A stretch of DNA of 12,140 nucleotides from Acidimicrobiia bacterium (GCA_030618675.1 JAUXCV010000028.1:1-12140), one strand, 5' to 3'; counted from the stretch's first letter, positions 1 to 7,137 are shown. The notes: a model not told the origin generated them from the sequence alone. Translations and numbers: made by a program.

Positions 1-88
1 TGTCACGATCGACGCGCTCTTTCGCTTCCTCACGCTCACGCGCTGCTCGGTTCAGGACGGCTTTGCTCGTGTTCGAGCCGTTTGTCAT
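1..88 (-). CDS. hypothetical protein, N-terminal fragment (runs off left edge)
   Basis: An ATG at 88 on the minus strand opens a frame that stays open for 29 codons to the window edge. It is preceded by a good ribosome binding site, GGAGGA at 101-96, seven bases from the ATG. A -10-like TATCGG at 118-113 lies about the right distance upstream. The visible peptide begins MTNGSNTSK and then becomes a strongly charged Arg/Glu/Ala-rich stretch (around residues 13-29) that looks like the start of an alpha helix or coiled coil. No domain can be named from so few residues. The start is well supported because of the ribosome binding site; the identity is unknown. Confidence 0.6.
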   Translation of the reverse strand, partial: MTNGSNTSKAVLNRAAREREEAKERVDRD

Positions 89-95
89 GGCGTGA

Positions 96-101
96 TCCTC
101 C
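96..101 (-). promoter_or_regulatory. ribosome binding site for the gene starting at 88
   Basis: GGAGGA on the minus strand, seven bases before the ATG at 88. It is the main evidence that the short open frame at the left edge is a real gene. Confidence 0.6.
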
Positions 102-112
102 ACCAACGTCAT

Positions 113-118
113 CCGATA
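113..118 (-). promoter_or_regulatory. possible -10 box for the gene starting at 88
   Basis: TATCGG on the minus strand resembles the TATCxT boxes seen before other genes here. It would start a transcript with a leader of roughly 18 bases that still contains the ribosome binding site. No convincing -35 box was found. Confidence 0.3.
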
Positions 119-178
119 CACCCATCCCGACCCCGTGAAGCACGCCACGGAGCGAGAGCACCTCAATATCACACATCT

Positions 179-218
179 CGGCCGATTTGTGAACCCCGAA
201 TCTTCGGGAAATCGGCCG
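179..218. other. nested inverted repeat (composite hairpin) in an intergenic region
   Basis: CGGCCGATTT at 179-188 is perfectly complementary to AAATCGGCCG at 209-218. Inside it, CCCGAA (195-200) and TTCGGG (203-208) form a second perfect inverted repeat, stacked directly against the right outer arm; six bases (189-194) are left unpaired on the left side. It lies in the roughly 330-base gap between the gene ending at 436 and the gene starting at 88, both minus strand. It could end transcripts coming from 852-436, act in the leader region of the downstream gene, or be a protein-binding palindrome. No T-run follows on either strand, so it is not a classical intrinsic terminator. The rest of 105-435 shows only weaker short inverted repeats, for example GCGAGT 388-393 with ACTCGC 402-407. 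Confidence 0.5.
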
Positions 219-435
219 TCGTCTCTTCTCTGTCAGGGTACGGAGCAGTGGCAGTTAGCGCTACGTCGGCGTTCGCGGGCCCTCGATCGTTCCCTCGACG
301 AGTCCGGATAGGGATGAAAGCACGGGTCGAACGCTGCTCAGTTGGCAGGGGATCGCATCCCAGATAGCAGGTTGAGGGCCCGGGCATGCGAGTCTCGTTG
401 GACTCGCCGAGAACGAAAAAACGACCGCCGCAGGT

Positions 436-852
436 TCAAGCGCTGTCGAAAATCCCCTCAGAGAAGCCATCCAAGAGATCTCCGGGGATACCTCCGAGGA
501 ATCCGCCGGAGATGCCGCCGAGAAGCCCGCCGAAGAGATCCGGGGCCACGTCGCTGCACTGATCGTGCGCCTCACGCCACACCGTTGTGTCGACCTCACC
601 ATCGACAAGGGAACCGGGCACGATCACGGAGAATCCGCCGTCCCGGCGAGCCTCGATGAGCGGAACATTGGCGCCGTGATCGGCCAGACATGACGTGTAC
701 ACATCGAGTTCCTGGACCAGGCCCGAAGCTTCGCCCCGCTCCTCCACGTTGAGAGCGATGACGAATCCGGTCACAAGGAGCAAAGCGACACCAACCCCCA
801 CAAGGATCGCCGGGACTGCCCAATCTGCCGGGGTCGCTTGACGGTCGCTCAT
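436..852 (-). CDS. small single-pass membrane protein, function unknown
   Basis: A 138-residue protein I do not recognise. The start chosen is ATG at 852, with AGAGGAG five bases upstream; an in-frame TTG at 867 has no such support and overlaps the ribosome site. Residues 1-11 are a short polar N-terminus, about 12-34 form one hydrophobic membrane helix, and the remainder should lie outside the membrane. Cys55 and Cys99 could form a disulphide. Residues about 108-133 are a glycine-rich stretch built from GGLL, GGIS, GGFL and GGIP-like units, followed by an acidic end. The gene is transcribed away from the LysE-type exporter at 924, with 71 bases between the two starts. The hydrophobic anchor, ribosome site and codon pattern make it very likely a real gene; the role is unknown. 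Confidence 0.75.
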   Translation of the reverse strand: MSDRQATPADWAVPAILVGVGVALLLVTGFVIALNVEERGEASGLVQELDVYTSCLADHGANVPLIEARRDGGFSVIVPGSLVDGEVDTTVWREAHDQCSDVAPDLFGGLLGGISGGFLGGIPGDLLDGFSEGIFDSA

Positions 853-857
853 ATCCG

Positions 858-864
858 CTCCTCT
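858..864 (-). promoter_or_regulatory. ribosome binding site deciding the start at 852
   Basis: AGAGGAG on the minus strand, five bases before ATG 852. It overlaps the alternative upstream TTG at 867 and so argues against that start. A weak -10-like TAGGTT lies at 876-871. Confidence 0.55.
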
Positions 865-911
865 CAATCCAACCTACCACGGTCCATCGTGGCTACTCCA
901 GGCTCCATCGT

Positions 912-917
912 TAGGGT
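912..917 (+). promoter_or_regulatory. possible -10 box for the exporter gene (leaderless start)
   Basis: TAGGGT ends six bases before the ATG at 924, so transcription would begin at or next to the start codon. The AGGG inside it could instead serve as a weak ribosome binding site, so this case is less clear than the others in the window. Confidence 0.35.
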
Positions 918-923
918 ACGCCG

Positions 924-1559
924 ATGCCCGAGTGGACGACCCTCCTCGCCTTCGCCGGAGCCGCCATGCTCCTGTTCATCCTGCCGGGACCGGCTGTGCT
1001 CTACATCGTCACCCGATCACTGAGCCAGGGTCGCACGGCGGGCCTCGTATCCGTGGCCGGCATCCACGTCGGCAGCATCGTCCATGTGATCGCCGCTGCA
1101 GTCGGTCTCTCGGCGGTCATCGCCGCGTCGTCTGTCGGGTTCTCGGCCCTTCGCTGGCTCGGTGCCGCGTACCTGATCTACCTCGGAATCCGAACCCTCT
1201 TCTCACATGATGACACCTTCGCTACGGGGACGGCCGAACCCGCTTCCTACCGGCGGATCTTCGGCCAGGGCGTGGTCGTGAACGTCCTCAATCCGAAGGT
1301 AGCGCTGTTCTTCCTCGCGTTCGTCCCTCATTTCATCGATCCCTCCCTCGGTAGCACAACGCTCCAGGTGGTCGTGCTCGGCGTCATCTTCGTAGCGGCA
1401 GGAGTCATCTCGGACGGCATCTACGCCCTCGCCGCCGGCACGCTCGGCGACCGACTCTCAACGAGGCCGCGGTGGAGAACCGCCTCCCGCTACGGAGCGG
1501 GTGTCACGTATCTGGCGCTCGGCGCCGGCGCGGCCATCTCGGGTGCGGGCAAGCAGTGA
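924..1559 (+). CDS. LysE/RhtB family amino-acid exporter
   Basis: A 211-residue integral membrane protein of the usual length for the LysE/RhtB translocator family, whose members export amino acids such as lysine, threonine or homoserine lactones by secondary transport. The N-terminus has the family pattern: a hydrophobic first helix with the Pro-Gly-Pro turn (residues 21-23) followed by a second helix opening with a long SLSQGRTAGL segment. A central helix carries the AAYLIYLGIRTL motif typical of the family, and NVLNPKVALFFLAFVPHF around the middle matches the conserved Asn-Pro-Lys helix. About six membrane helices are visible. The substrate cannot be read from sequence. It is divergent from the small membrane protein at 852. 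No Shine-Dalgarno site is convincing; the message may be leaderless. Confidence 0.9.
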   Translation: MPEWTTLLAFAGAAMLLFILPGPAVLYIVTRSLSQGRTAGLVSVAGIHVGSIVHVIAAAVGLSAVIAASSVGFSALRWLGAAYLIYLGIRTLFSHDDTFATGTAEPASYRRIFGQGVVVNVLNPKVALFFLAFVPHFIDPSLGSTTLQVVVLGVIFVAAGVISDGIYALAAGTLGDRLSTRPRWRTASRYGAGVTYLALGAGAAISGAGKQ

Positions 1560-1650
1560 TCCACGAGTCGGCAGGAACACCGAGCAAACACCCTGTCGCA
1601 ACCGGGTCACGCCCGAGCCCCGAAATCCCTGGATTCCGCTAGGCCGTTCG

Positions 1651-1656
1651 TATCCT
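1651..1656 (+). promoter_or_regulatory. -10 box of a probable leaderless promoter for the gene at 1665
   Basis: TATCCT ends eight bases before the ATG at 1665, and no purine-rich ribosome site lies in between. This spacing puts the expected transcription start at or within a base or two of the start codon. No clear -35 element is visible. Confidence 0.5.
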
Positions 1657-1664
1657 CATCCCGA

Positions 1665-2681
1665 ATGTCCACGTCAACCCACCTCCCACTCTGTGTGTAC
1701 TGCGGAACCGCTCGACCGGCGGACCAAACGAGGTGCCCACAGTGCGGTCGCCCGTGGATCGACGTTCGGGTGGGTGGTCGCTCCAGTGACACCGTCCCGG
1801 CTGTAGCCGGTGTGGTGGCCGTCGATGGCCAGGCGGCCGTCGAGGCAGTGCCGGTACCGGCTTCACCACCGCCCCCACCCGGGTCCGACAGCGCTGCTCC
1901 CCCGACTGACGACGAGGATCCTCATCACGACTCGAGCGGATGGCTCAAGTGGATGATCCCTGCGCTGATCGCTGCGATCGCAGTCGTCGTCGTCGCTCTC
2001 TTCCTGTTCGGTGTTCTCGACGAAACGAATGACGCCACGGCCGCCACAGCAACAACGATCCCTTCGGCTCCCACAACCGCCGTTCCAACAACCGTTCCCC
2101 CGGTGCCCTCCACCACGATCGCTCCCACCACAACCAGCAGCACGACCACGACGACGATTCCCGAACCGGATTCGTTCCAGGCCGTAGGAGAGCCGATTCC
2201 CGTCGCATCGTTGACTCTCCAGGCGAGCGGCATCGGCCCCATCGCCTTCGGGGACATCGCCCCGGATGCTATCGGTCGCCTCGTCGCCAGTCTCGGAGAT
2301 CCGGAGGAGACCGGTGCCGCCGGACAGGAACTGGGCCTCTGTGATGACGACGAAGGACGCTTCGCTCGATGGGCCGGCCTCACCGTCACCGTCTCCGGAA
2401 CGTTCGCAGACGGGATCTTCGCCGGCTATCGCTACGAAGACGAGGCAGTACCGACGATGCATCTCGATCTCGCCACACCTTCAGGACTCCGAATCGGTGA
2501 TTCCGTCTCAAGACTCAACGAGATCTACGCCTCCTATCAGATCGACTACGTGTCGTCGGAGGGCACCGACCTCTTCCGGCTGTCGAATGCAGACGGCCTG
2601 CTCCTGTGGGGCCCCGTGTCGTCGGTCGAGGATTCGGGCCGGGTGGAGGGCATCTACGCCCCCGACATTTGTTCACCGTAG
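1665..2681 (+). CDS. zinc-ribbon, membrane-anchored protein with a Thr-rich linker and an undescribed outer domain
   Basis: A 338-residue protein with clear modules. Residues 10-27 are a zinc ribbon: Cys10-x2-Cys13 and Cys24-x2-Cys27. A proline/alanine-rich cytoplasmic stretch follows to about residue 90, then one membrane helix at about 96-117. Residues 122-166 are a Thr/Pro/Ser linker, likely extended and possibly glycosylated, as in many actinobacterial surface proteins. From about 178 to the end is a compact domain I cannot name. It carries IGRLVASLGDP, Cys225, the SGLRIGDSV segment (273-281), LLLWGPV (312-318) and ends GIYAPDIC with Cys336. The same pattern recurs in the protein at 4774-5667, so the two are paralogues. 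It is first of three co-oriented genes; the next starts 49 bases on. A sensor or accessory protein of the envelope is an inference from architecture. Confidence 0.85.
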   Translation: MSTSTHLPLCVYCGTARPADQTRCPQCGRPWIDVRVGGRSSDTVPAVAGVVAVDGQAAVEAVPVPASPPPPPGSDSAAPPTDDEDPHHDSSGWLKWMIPALIAAIAVVVVALFLFGVLDETNDATAATATTIPSAPTTAVPTTVPPVPSTTIAPTTTSSTTTTTIPEPDSFQAVGEPIPVASLTLQASGIGPIAFGDIAPDAIGRLVASLGDPEETGAAGQELGLCDDDEGRFARWAGLTVTVSGTFADGIFAGYRYEDEAVPTMHLDLATPSGLRIGDSVSRLNEIYASYQIDYVSSEGTDLFRLSNADGLLLWGPVSSVEDSGRVEGIYAPDICSP

Positions 2682-2703
2682 GACAGATACGAACCTCACG
2701 AAG

Positions 2704-2709
2704 TAGTAT
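2704..2709 (+). promoter_or_regulatory. possible -10 box ahead of the LCP fusion gene
   Basis: TAGTAT lies in the 49-base gap between the zinc-ribbon gene and the LCP fusion gene. It could give an internal promoter with a leader of about 15-25 bases. No -35 box at a good distance was found, and the gap is short enough for simple co-transcription. Confidence 0.25.
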
Positions 2710-2730
2710 TCACACCGCCCGCATCCGATC

Positions 2731-4713
2731 ATGGGGAGACCGTTGAGTTCCGCAGAAATACCCTGGTGGCGTCGCCTGTTCTCTCCGGCGAACGTCTTGT
2801 CGGTTGTAGCGGGTGTCGCCGTCTTCATACTTGGACTCGTCGCGTGGGATACCAACCGAGGGGTTCTCGTGTCTGCGCTCGTTGCCGCTGCCGTCACCGG
2901 GATCGTGTGGCTGATCTGGTGGTCGGTCTCCGGTCCTCCGAACTTCGCTCGACTTCTCGGCGTGCCGCGTCTCGGTTCGATCCCCAACGACGCTTCCGGT
3001 CCAGCACCGACGCTCGCCGATGCCCGCTCGAACACGAGCGCCGCATACGGAGACCTTCTCGGCGAGATCGAAGGACATACGAGCGGTCAGGTGCTTCTCA
3101 TCTCCTCCCCCGGACCGGGACAAGGCGCATCGACCGTAGCGCTCAATCTCGCCGTCTCGGCGACGCAGCAGGGGCGCCGCGTAACCTTGATCGACGGCGA
3201 CGTATCCGGAAACGGAGTCTCGCGCTTTCTATCCACCGGGGCTGAACCCGGGTTGACAGATCTTGCCGACGGCTCGTCAACCCTCGCCGAGTCGGCGAGG
3301 ATGTGGGAGATCGGGCCGGACTCCGTTCTACCGATCGTGCCGTCGGGTTCGCAAGATGCCGCATCCGGAGACGAACTCGCCGGATCCGGTCTTGCATCAT
3401 CGCTCGACCAGATCGCAGAGCGTGCCGATGCGGTCTTCATCGACGCACCGCCCATCGCGTGGGACGGCGCGACCGCCCTGCTCGCCGCGCACGCCGACGG
3501 AACGGTCCTGGTCGTAACCGGTGCCGCCACCGACGCTTCCGCCGTGGATACGCGCGACCGTCTCGACTCGGCGGGTGCTCCGGTGATCGGATACGTCGAG
3601 AACCGGGCGAAGCCGCCTTCGTTCTGGCGTCTCCCCGTCGTCCGCATGCTCAAGCGAACTGCCGGTGCGTTCGTCGCGATCGCTCTCGTGTACTCGGGTT
3701 TCATCGGCTACCAACTCAACGAATCCTGGTCCGGGGTCGACCGCCAGGCGCTCGACACAAGCGAGGCTGAAGTTCTGCTCCCACCGACCAGCGCCCCTCC
3801 TCCGGCCGACGTTGTCGAGGACGATCCCGAAATACCACCTCTCGAAGAGGTCGTCGTCGCGGCACCGACGATAGAAGGCGCCTACCGATCCCTTCTCCTG
3901 ATCGGAAGTGATGAGGCTGCCGACCTCGCAGACGTCATCCTCCTCACCGTCCTGCCGGCCGACCCTGAACTCGATCCATTCATGGTGTCGCTTCCCCGCG
4001 ACCTCTACGTGCCGAACCGTTGCACAGACAGCTACAGCCGCATCAATGCGACACTCCGAGAGTGCGGCGACGTCAACGCAACCACGATGCTCGCCCTAAC
4101 GGTCGAAGACTTCACCGGAATCAAGGTCAACAACTTCGCGCTCTTCGACTTCGATGGATTCGCGGAAGTCATCGACGGTGTCGGCGGCGTCGAGATCTGC
4201 GCCGACTACCCGATGCGAGATGAGAAGTCCCACCTCGACTTCCCCGGTGGATGCGTCAACGCCGACGGTGCAATGGCACTCGCCTGGGTCCGTTCCCGAC
4301 ACACCCAGCAGATGGTCGATGGCCAATGGCGATCCGTGCCCGGGACCAGCGATCTCATGCGGAATCAGCACCAACAAGAAGTGCTCCTCGAACTGGCAAA
4401 GAAACTGAGGACGTTCGAATCTCCAACCGATCTCTCGTCCAAGATCGAGGAGCTTTCAAAGGCGTTCGTCGTGGACGAGGGCCTTGGCGTATCCGATGCG
4501 CTCAGCCTCGGCTGGAGCCTTCGCGACATCGACGTCACCACGATCGAACGCCTCGTCGTACCCGTGAAGCTCGGGACAACCAACTCCGGTCAATCGATCC
4601 TCCGGGCAACGCAGCCGTTCGACGAAGTGCTCTCCGAGTTCTATCCATCGCTGCTCGAGAATCCAACCCCGATCGGCTCAGCATCGCCCGCGGCCCTCTA
4701 CGATCAGTCCTGA
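2731..4713 (+). CDS. fusion protein: BY-kinase-like P-loop domain (degenerate) plus LytR-CpsA-Psr domain
   Basis: A 660-residue protein. Two membrane helices (about 23-38, 45-66) are followed by a cytoplasmic P-loop domain (about 70-295) resembling the kinase half of Wzc/CapB-type bacterial tyrosine kinases: LGVPRLGSIP at 76-85, a P-loop at 125-135, LIDGD with Asp155 and Asp157, and Walker B with Asp238. The P-loop lysine is replaced by Ala133 (GCA, 3127-3129), so ATP hydrolysis or kinase activity is doubtful; no tyrosine cluster is present. A third helix (about 311-327) leads to an extracellular LCP domain (about 384-560), the family that transfers lipid-linked glycans onto peptidoglycan. 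Its expected acid and arginine residues are there: Asp394, Asp401, Arg423 in SLPRD, and Arg521 and Arg523. Residues 560-660 are an unassigned tail. The start could also be TTG at 2743, which has a weak GGAG upstream. The flanking genes are paralogues of each other. Confidence 0.88.
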   Translation: MGRPLSSAEIPWWRRLFSPANVLSVVAGVAVFILGLVAWDTNRGVLVSALVAAAVTGIVWLIWWSVSGPPNFARLLGVPRLGSIPNDASGPAPTLADARSNTSAAYGDLLGEIEGHTSGQVLLISSPGPGQGASTVALNLAVSATQQGRRVTLIDGDVSGNGVSRFLSTGAEPGLTDLADGSSTLAESARMWEIGPDSVLPIVPSGSQDAASGDELAGSGLASSLDQIAERADAVFIDAPPIAWDGATALLAAHADGTVLVVTGAATDASAVDTRDRLDSAGAPVIGYVENRAKPPSFWRLPVVRMLKRTAGAFVAIALVYSGFIGYQLNESWSGVDRQALDTSEAEVLLPPTSAPPPADVVEDDPEIPPLEEVVVAAPTIEGAYRSLLLIGSDEAADLADVILLTVLPADPELDPFMVSLPRDLYVPNRCTDSYSRINATLRECGDVNATTMLALTVEDFTGIKVNNFALFDFDGFAEVIDGVGGVEICADYPMRDEKSHLDFPGGCVNADGAMALAWVRSRHTQQMVDGQWRSVPGTSDLMRNQHQQEVLLELAKKLRTFESPTDLSSKIEELSKAFVVDEGLGVSDALSLGWSLRDIDVTTIERLVVPVKLGTTNSGQSILRATQPFDEVLSEFYPSLLENPTPIGSASPAALYDQS

Positions 4714-4737
4714 TACGACGCACCGCTTGGTTGCCCG

Positions 4738-4743
4738 TAAGAT
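4738..4743 (+). promoter_or_regulatory. possible -10 box ahead of the third gene of the block
   Basis: TAAGAT lies 30 bases before the GTG at 4774, leaving a short leader that contains the ribosome site. No matching -35 box is visible; read-through from the gene ending at 4713 is equally likely. Confidence 0.25.
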
Positions 4744-4757
4744 GTGGGTAACCGCCT

Positions 4758-4763
4758 GGAGGA
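4758..4763 (+). promoter_or_regulatory. ribosome binding site deciding the start at 4774
   Basis: GGAGGA is followed by ten bases and then GTG at 4774. It lies inside the frame if the upstream GTG at 4744 were used, which argues for the shorter protein beginning MSDPKDPYG. Confidence 0.55.
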
Positions 4764-4773
4764 CCGACACAGC

Positions 4774-5667
4774 GTGAGCGACCCGAAAGACCCATACGGC
4801 AACCCACCGGGATGGACTGATCCGTATTCCGACCTGACGGACATCTCGGGAAACGACCCGATTCCGCCGCTCGAAGATCCCCGTACGCCCGCCGCGACGC
4901 CGCCCGGCTCTCCCCTGTTGACCGGCCTGGTCGTCGGTCTCCTGCTGGTCGCACTCTCGGTCGCGGTGTTCCAACTGCTCAAGAGCGACGATGCAGTCCA
5001 AGCCGGGGACACAACCACAACCGCACCGGCCGACGGTACAGAGACCACAACACCGGGCGATACGTCAACTACCTCGTCAACGGTCGCCATCACAACACCC
5101 CCTTCGGAGCCATATCCACCCGTTGGAACTCCGATCGAAGTCGACAAGATGAAACTCAAGAGCGATCGCATAGCCGTCCAGGACAATGACGTGCCCGATC
5201 TCAAGTTCGGCGAGTTCGCCGATCTCACGATCGGCCGACTGGTCTCGAGCTTCGGCGAGCCGGATGACGACACCAACTGGCAGGTCTCAACCGGTCAATG
5301 GGGTGTCTGCACCGGTGAGTTGGAGCGAGTTGTTCGGTTCGGGCCGTTCGCGGCGATCGTCACAACGGACGGTACAACCGAGATCTTCAACGGCTACCGC
5401 CAGGATCTCAGCTTCGGTGGTCATACATCCGACGCTGCCCAGTTGACGACGCTGAGCGGACTCAAGGCTGGAGACACCGTGGAACGCCTGCAGAGCATCT
5501 ACGCGACCGAGGACGTCACGTTCGCTGTGGATCCGACCGTCGGCGAGATCTTCGAACTCCGTGGCGCCGAAACGGGCACGCTCCTGCTGTGGGGTCCGGT
5601 CAATGGCATCGAGCCAGACTCTCTTGTTGTCGGCATCTACGCTCCCGACGTGTGCGATCGAGGCTGA
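4774..5667 (+). CDS. membrane-anchored protein with a Thr-rich linker, paralogue of the 1665-2681 product
   Basis: A 297-residue protein from GTG 4774, chosen because GGAGGA sits ten bases upstream; an in-frame GTG at 4744 would add ten residues with no such site. Residues 1-47 are polar and Pro/Asp-rich, 49-69 form one membrane helix, and 79-110 are a Thr/Ser linker. The outer domain (about 117-297) matches that of the protein encoded at 1665-2681: IGRLVSSFGEP (153-163), Cys179, GYR (207-209), the SGLKAGDTV segment (228-236), an IYA motif, LLLWGPV (270-276) and the ending GIYAPDVC with Cys294. It lacks the zinc ribbon of its paralogue. It follows the LCP fusion gene by 60 bases on the same strand. 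The shared outer domain suggests a common ligand or partner outside the membrane, probably linked to LCP function; that is inference. Confidence 0.83.
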   Translation: MSDPKDPYGNPPGWTDPYSDLTDISGNDPIPPLEDPRTPAATPPGSPLLTGLVVGLLLVALSVAVFQLLKSDDAVQAGDTTTTAPADGTETTTPGDTSTTSSTVAITTPPSEPYPPVGTPIEVDKMKLKSDRIAVQDNDVPDLKFGEFADLTIGRLVSSFGEPDDDTNWQVSTGQWGVCTGELERVVRFGPFAAIVTTDGTTEIFNGYRQDLSFGGHTSDAAQLTTLSGLKAGDTVERLQSIYATEDVTFAVDPTVGEIFELRGAETGTLLLWGPVNGIEPDSLVVGIYAPDVCDRG

Positions 5668-5694
5668 TTCCGGCATCTTGACCTTGGCTTCCGA

Positions 5695-7131
5695 TCAGGC
5701 AGCAGGCTCGCCATCCGCGTGGTAGAAGCGTGCTGCCAGCCAGGTCGTGAGCGGCACCGCTGCGACGAGGCCGATGCTCCCGACCAGAGTACGAACGATC
5801 TCGACGGCGACGACTTCACTGTTCGCGATCGTTCCGAGCGACTGGTGGGCAACTATGAACAACACGAGCAGCGGCAACGACGCTCCCGCATAGGCGAGGA
5901 GCAACGTGTTGACCATCGACGCGATGTGGTCACGGCCCACCCGGAGCGCCCCTCTGAAACGCCCCTTTCGGTCGAGAGACGGGTTCGCCTCCTGGAGTTC
6001 CCACACAGTCGACGCCTGAGTGATGGTGACATCGTCCAACGCACCTGCAGCCCCGAGCACGATTCCGGCGAGCAGCAGTCCGCTCACATCGATGCCTTCG
6101 AAGAACGTCAGGAGTGACGTCTCCTCAACGGCGAATCCGGTGAATCGCGCCGCAGCAACCACGATGGAAGAGAGCAAGGCTGTGAGGACGAGGGCCGCCG
6201 TCATCCCGACGAGAGCGATCGTGGTCATTCGGTTGATGCCGTGGGCAAGGTACATGGCAACATAGGCGATCGCAGCGGAGCCGAACACCGCCACGAGCAC
6301 CGGGCTCCGTCCGTCGAGGATCGCCGGCAGCACGAACATGAGCAGGATGGTGACGCTGATGGCCAGTCCGATGAGAGCCGTAGCGCCGCGCCAACCGCCG
6401 AGGGCAACAACGACCAGACCGAACGCCACCGCCACCACGATCAGGACCATCCGGCGATCGATATCCGCGAACTGATACAGCGACTGGGGATCGGCCGGTC
6501 GGACCGAGAGGATCTCAAGTCGGTCGCTGTCGTACATGAAGTCGACGATCACCTCGTCCCCGACTGCGAAGACCCCAGCCTCGTCATCCGGGAACACCTC
6601 GAACGTGGCCTCTCGACCGCCCTCCCCATCATCGATCGTCAACTCGATGGAGTCACACCGGGTCTCAGTATCGAATGAACATGGCCCGGTAACCACCGCG
6701 TTGACCGTGCCGGACGGGGTGACCCTGGAGGGCACCACCCTGTCGCTGGGAGCAAGTACCGGCATCGTCACGGACGGAGGGAACTCCTGGACGAAAACGA
6801 AACCCTCATCGGGACCCTCTGTGACCTCGAACCGAATCACGGTGCAGATCAGGCTCTCGAGGCCTGCACACGAGCGCTCGCTCACGTTGAGGACCGTTGC
6901 ACGGTGGAAATCGGTTGGAATGCCCAGCGCGGCCAGATCATCGGACTGCGCCTGACTCGCTCCCGTAGGCCGCAGGAGGATCATCCCGAGAAGGATGACG
7001 ATTCCGAGCACAACACCGAAGACGACGAACGGATCGACGCGGCGGGGTTCCGAAGCCTCAGGCTCGTCCGGAGCCACGTGCGCCAACCACTCGTCGATCT
7101 GATCCGGATCGAGGGATCCATCATCGGCCAT
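5695..7131 (-). CDS. YibE/F family multi-pass membrane protein
   Basis: A 478-residue protein from ATG 7131; an extension to 7173 would add 14 residues upstream of the promoter-like box and is less likely. A polar N-terminus is followed by one membrane helix (about 35-53) and a roughly 160-residue soluble segment. That segment has several Cys residues and beta-type sequence, and is probably extracytoplasmic. About seven or eight membrane helices follow. The C-terminal half carries the family signature, a GALDDVTITQAS segment followed by GRDHIASMVNTLLLAYAGASLPLL. YibE/F proteins are widespread in Gram-positive bacteria; they are predicted permeases or membrane-remodelling proteins whose substrate is not known. 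It ends 27 bases from the convergent gene ending at 5667 and is divergent from the TauE/SafE-type gene at 7191, sharing a 59-base promoter region. Confidence 0.88.
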   Translation of the reverse strand: MADDGSLDPDQIDEWLAHVAPDEPEASEPRRVDPFVVFGVVLGIVILLGMILLRPTGASQAQSDDLAALGIPTDFHRATVLNVSERSCAGLESLICTVIRFEVTEGPDEGFVFVQEFPPSVTMPVLAPSDRVVPSRVTPSGTVNAVVTGPCSFDTETRCDSIELTIDDGEGGREATFEVFPDDEAGVFAVGDEVIVDFMYDSDRLEILSVRPADPQSLYQFADIDRRMVLIVVAVAFGLVVVALGGWRGATALIGLAISVTILLMFVLPAILDGRSPVLVAVFGSAAIAYVAMYLAHGINRMTTIALVGMTAALVLTALLSSIVVAAARFTGFAVEETSLLTFFEGIDVSGLLLAGIVLGAAGALDDVTITQASTVWELQEANPSLDRKGRFRGALRVGRDHIASMVNTLLLAYAGASLPLLVLFIVAHQSLGTIANSEVVAVEIVRTLVGSIGLVAAVPLTTWLAARFYHADGEPAA

Positions 7132-7137
7132 CTGCTG

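Noticed and set aside
388..407. GCGAGT/ACTCGC hairpin as terminator for the gene ending at 436
   Set aside because: Only six base pairs with an eight-base loop, and no T-run on the relevant strand; such repeats are expected by chance in GC-rich DNA.
1863..2462. Long open frames on the minus strand opposite the zinc-ribbon gene
   Set aside because: They mirror the Thr-rich linker as Gly/Val/Arg runs, have no start signals, and the plus-strand frame has recognisable modules and a paralogue.
5668..5694. Bidirectional terminator between the convergent genes ending at 5667 and 5695
   Set aside because: Only a five-base CTGAT/ATCAG match with a long loop was found, too weak to call.
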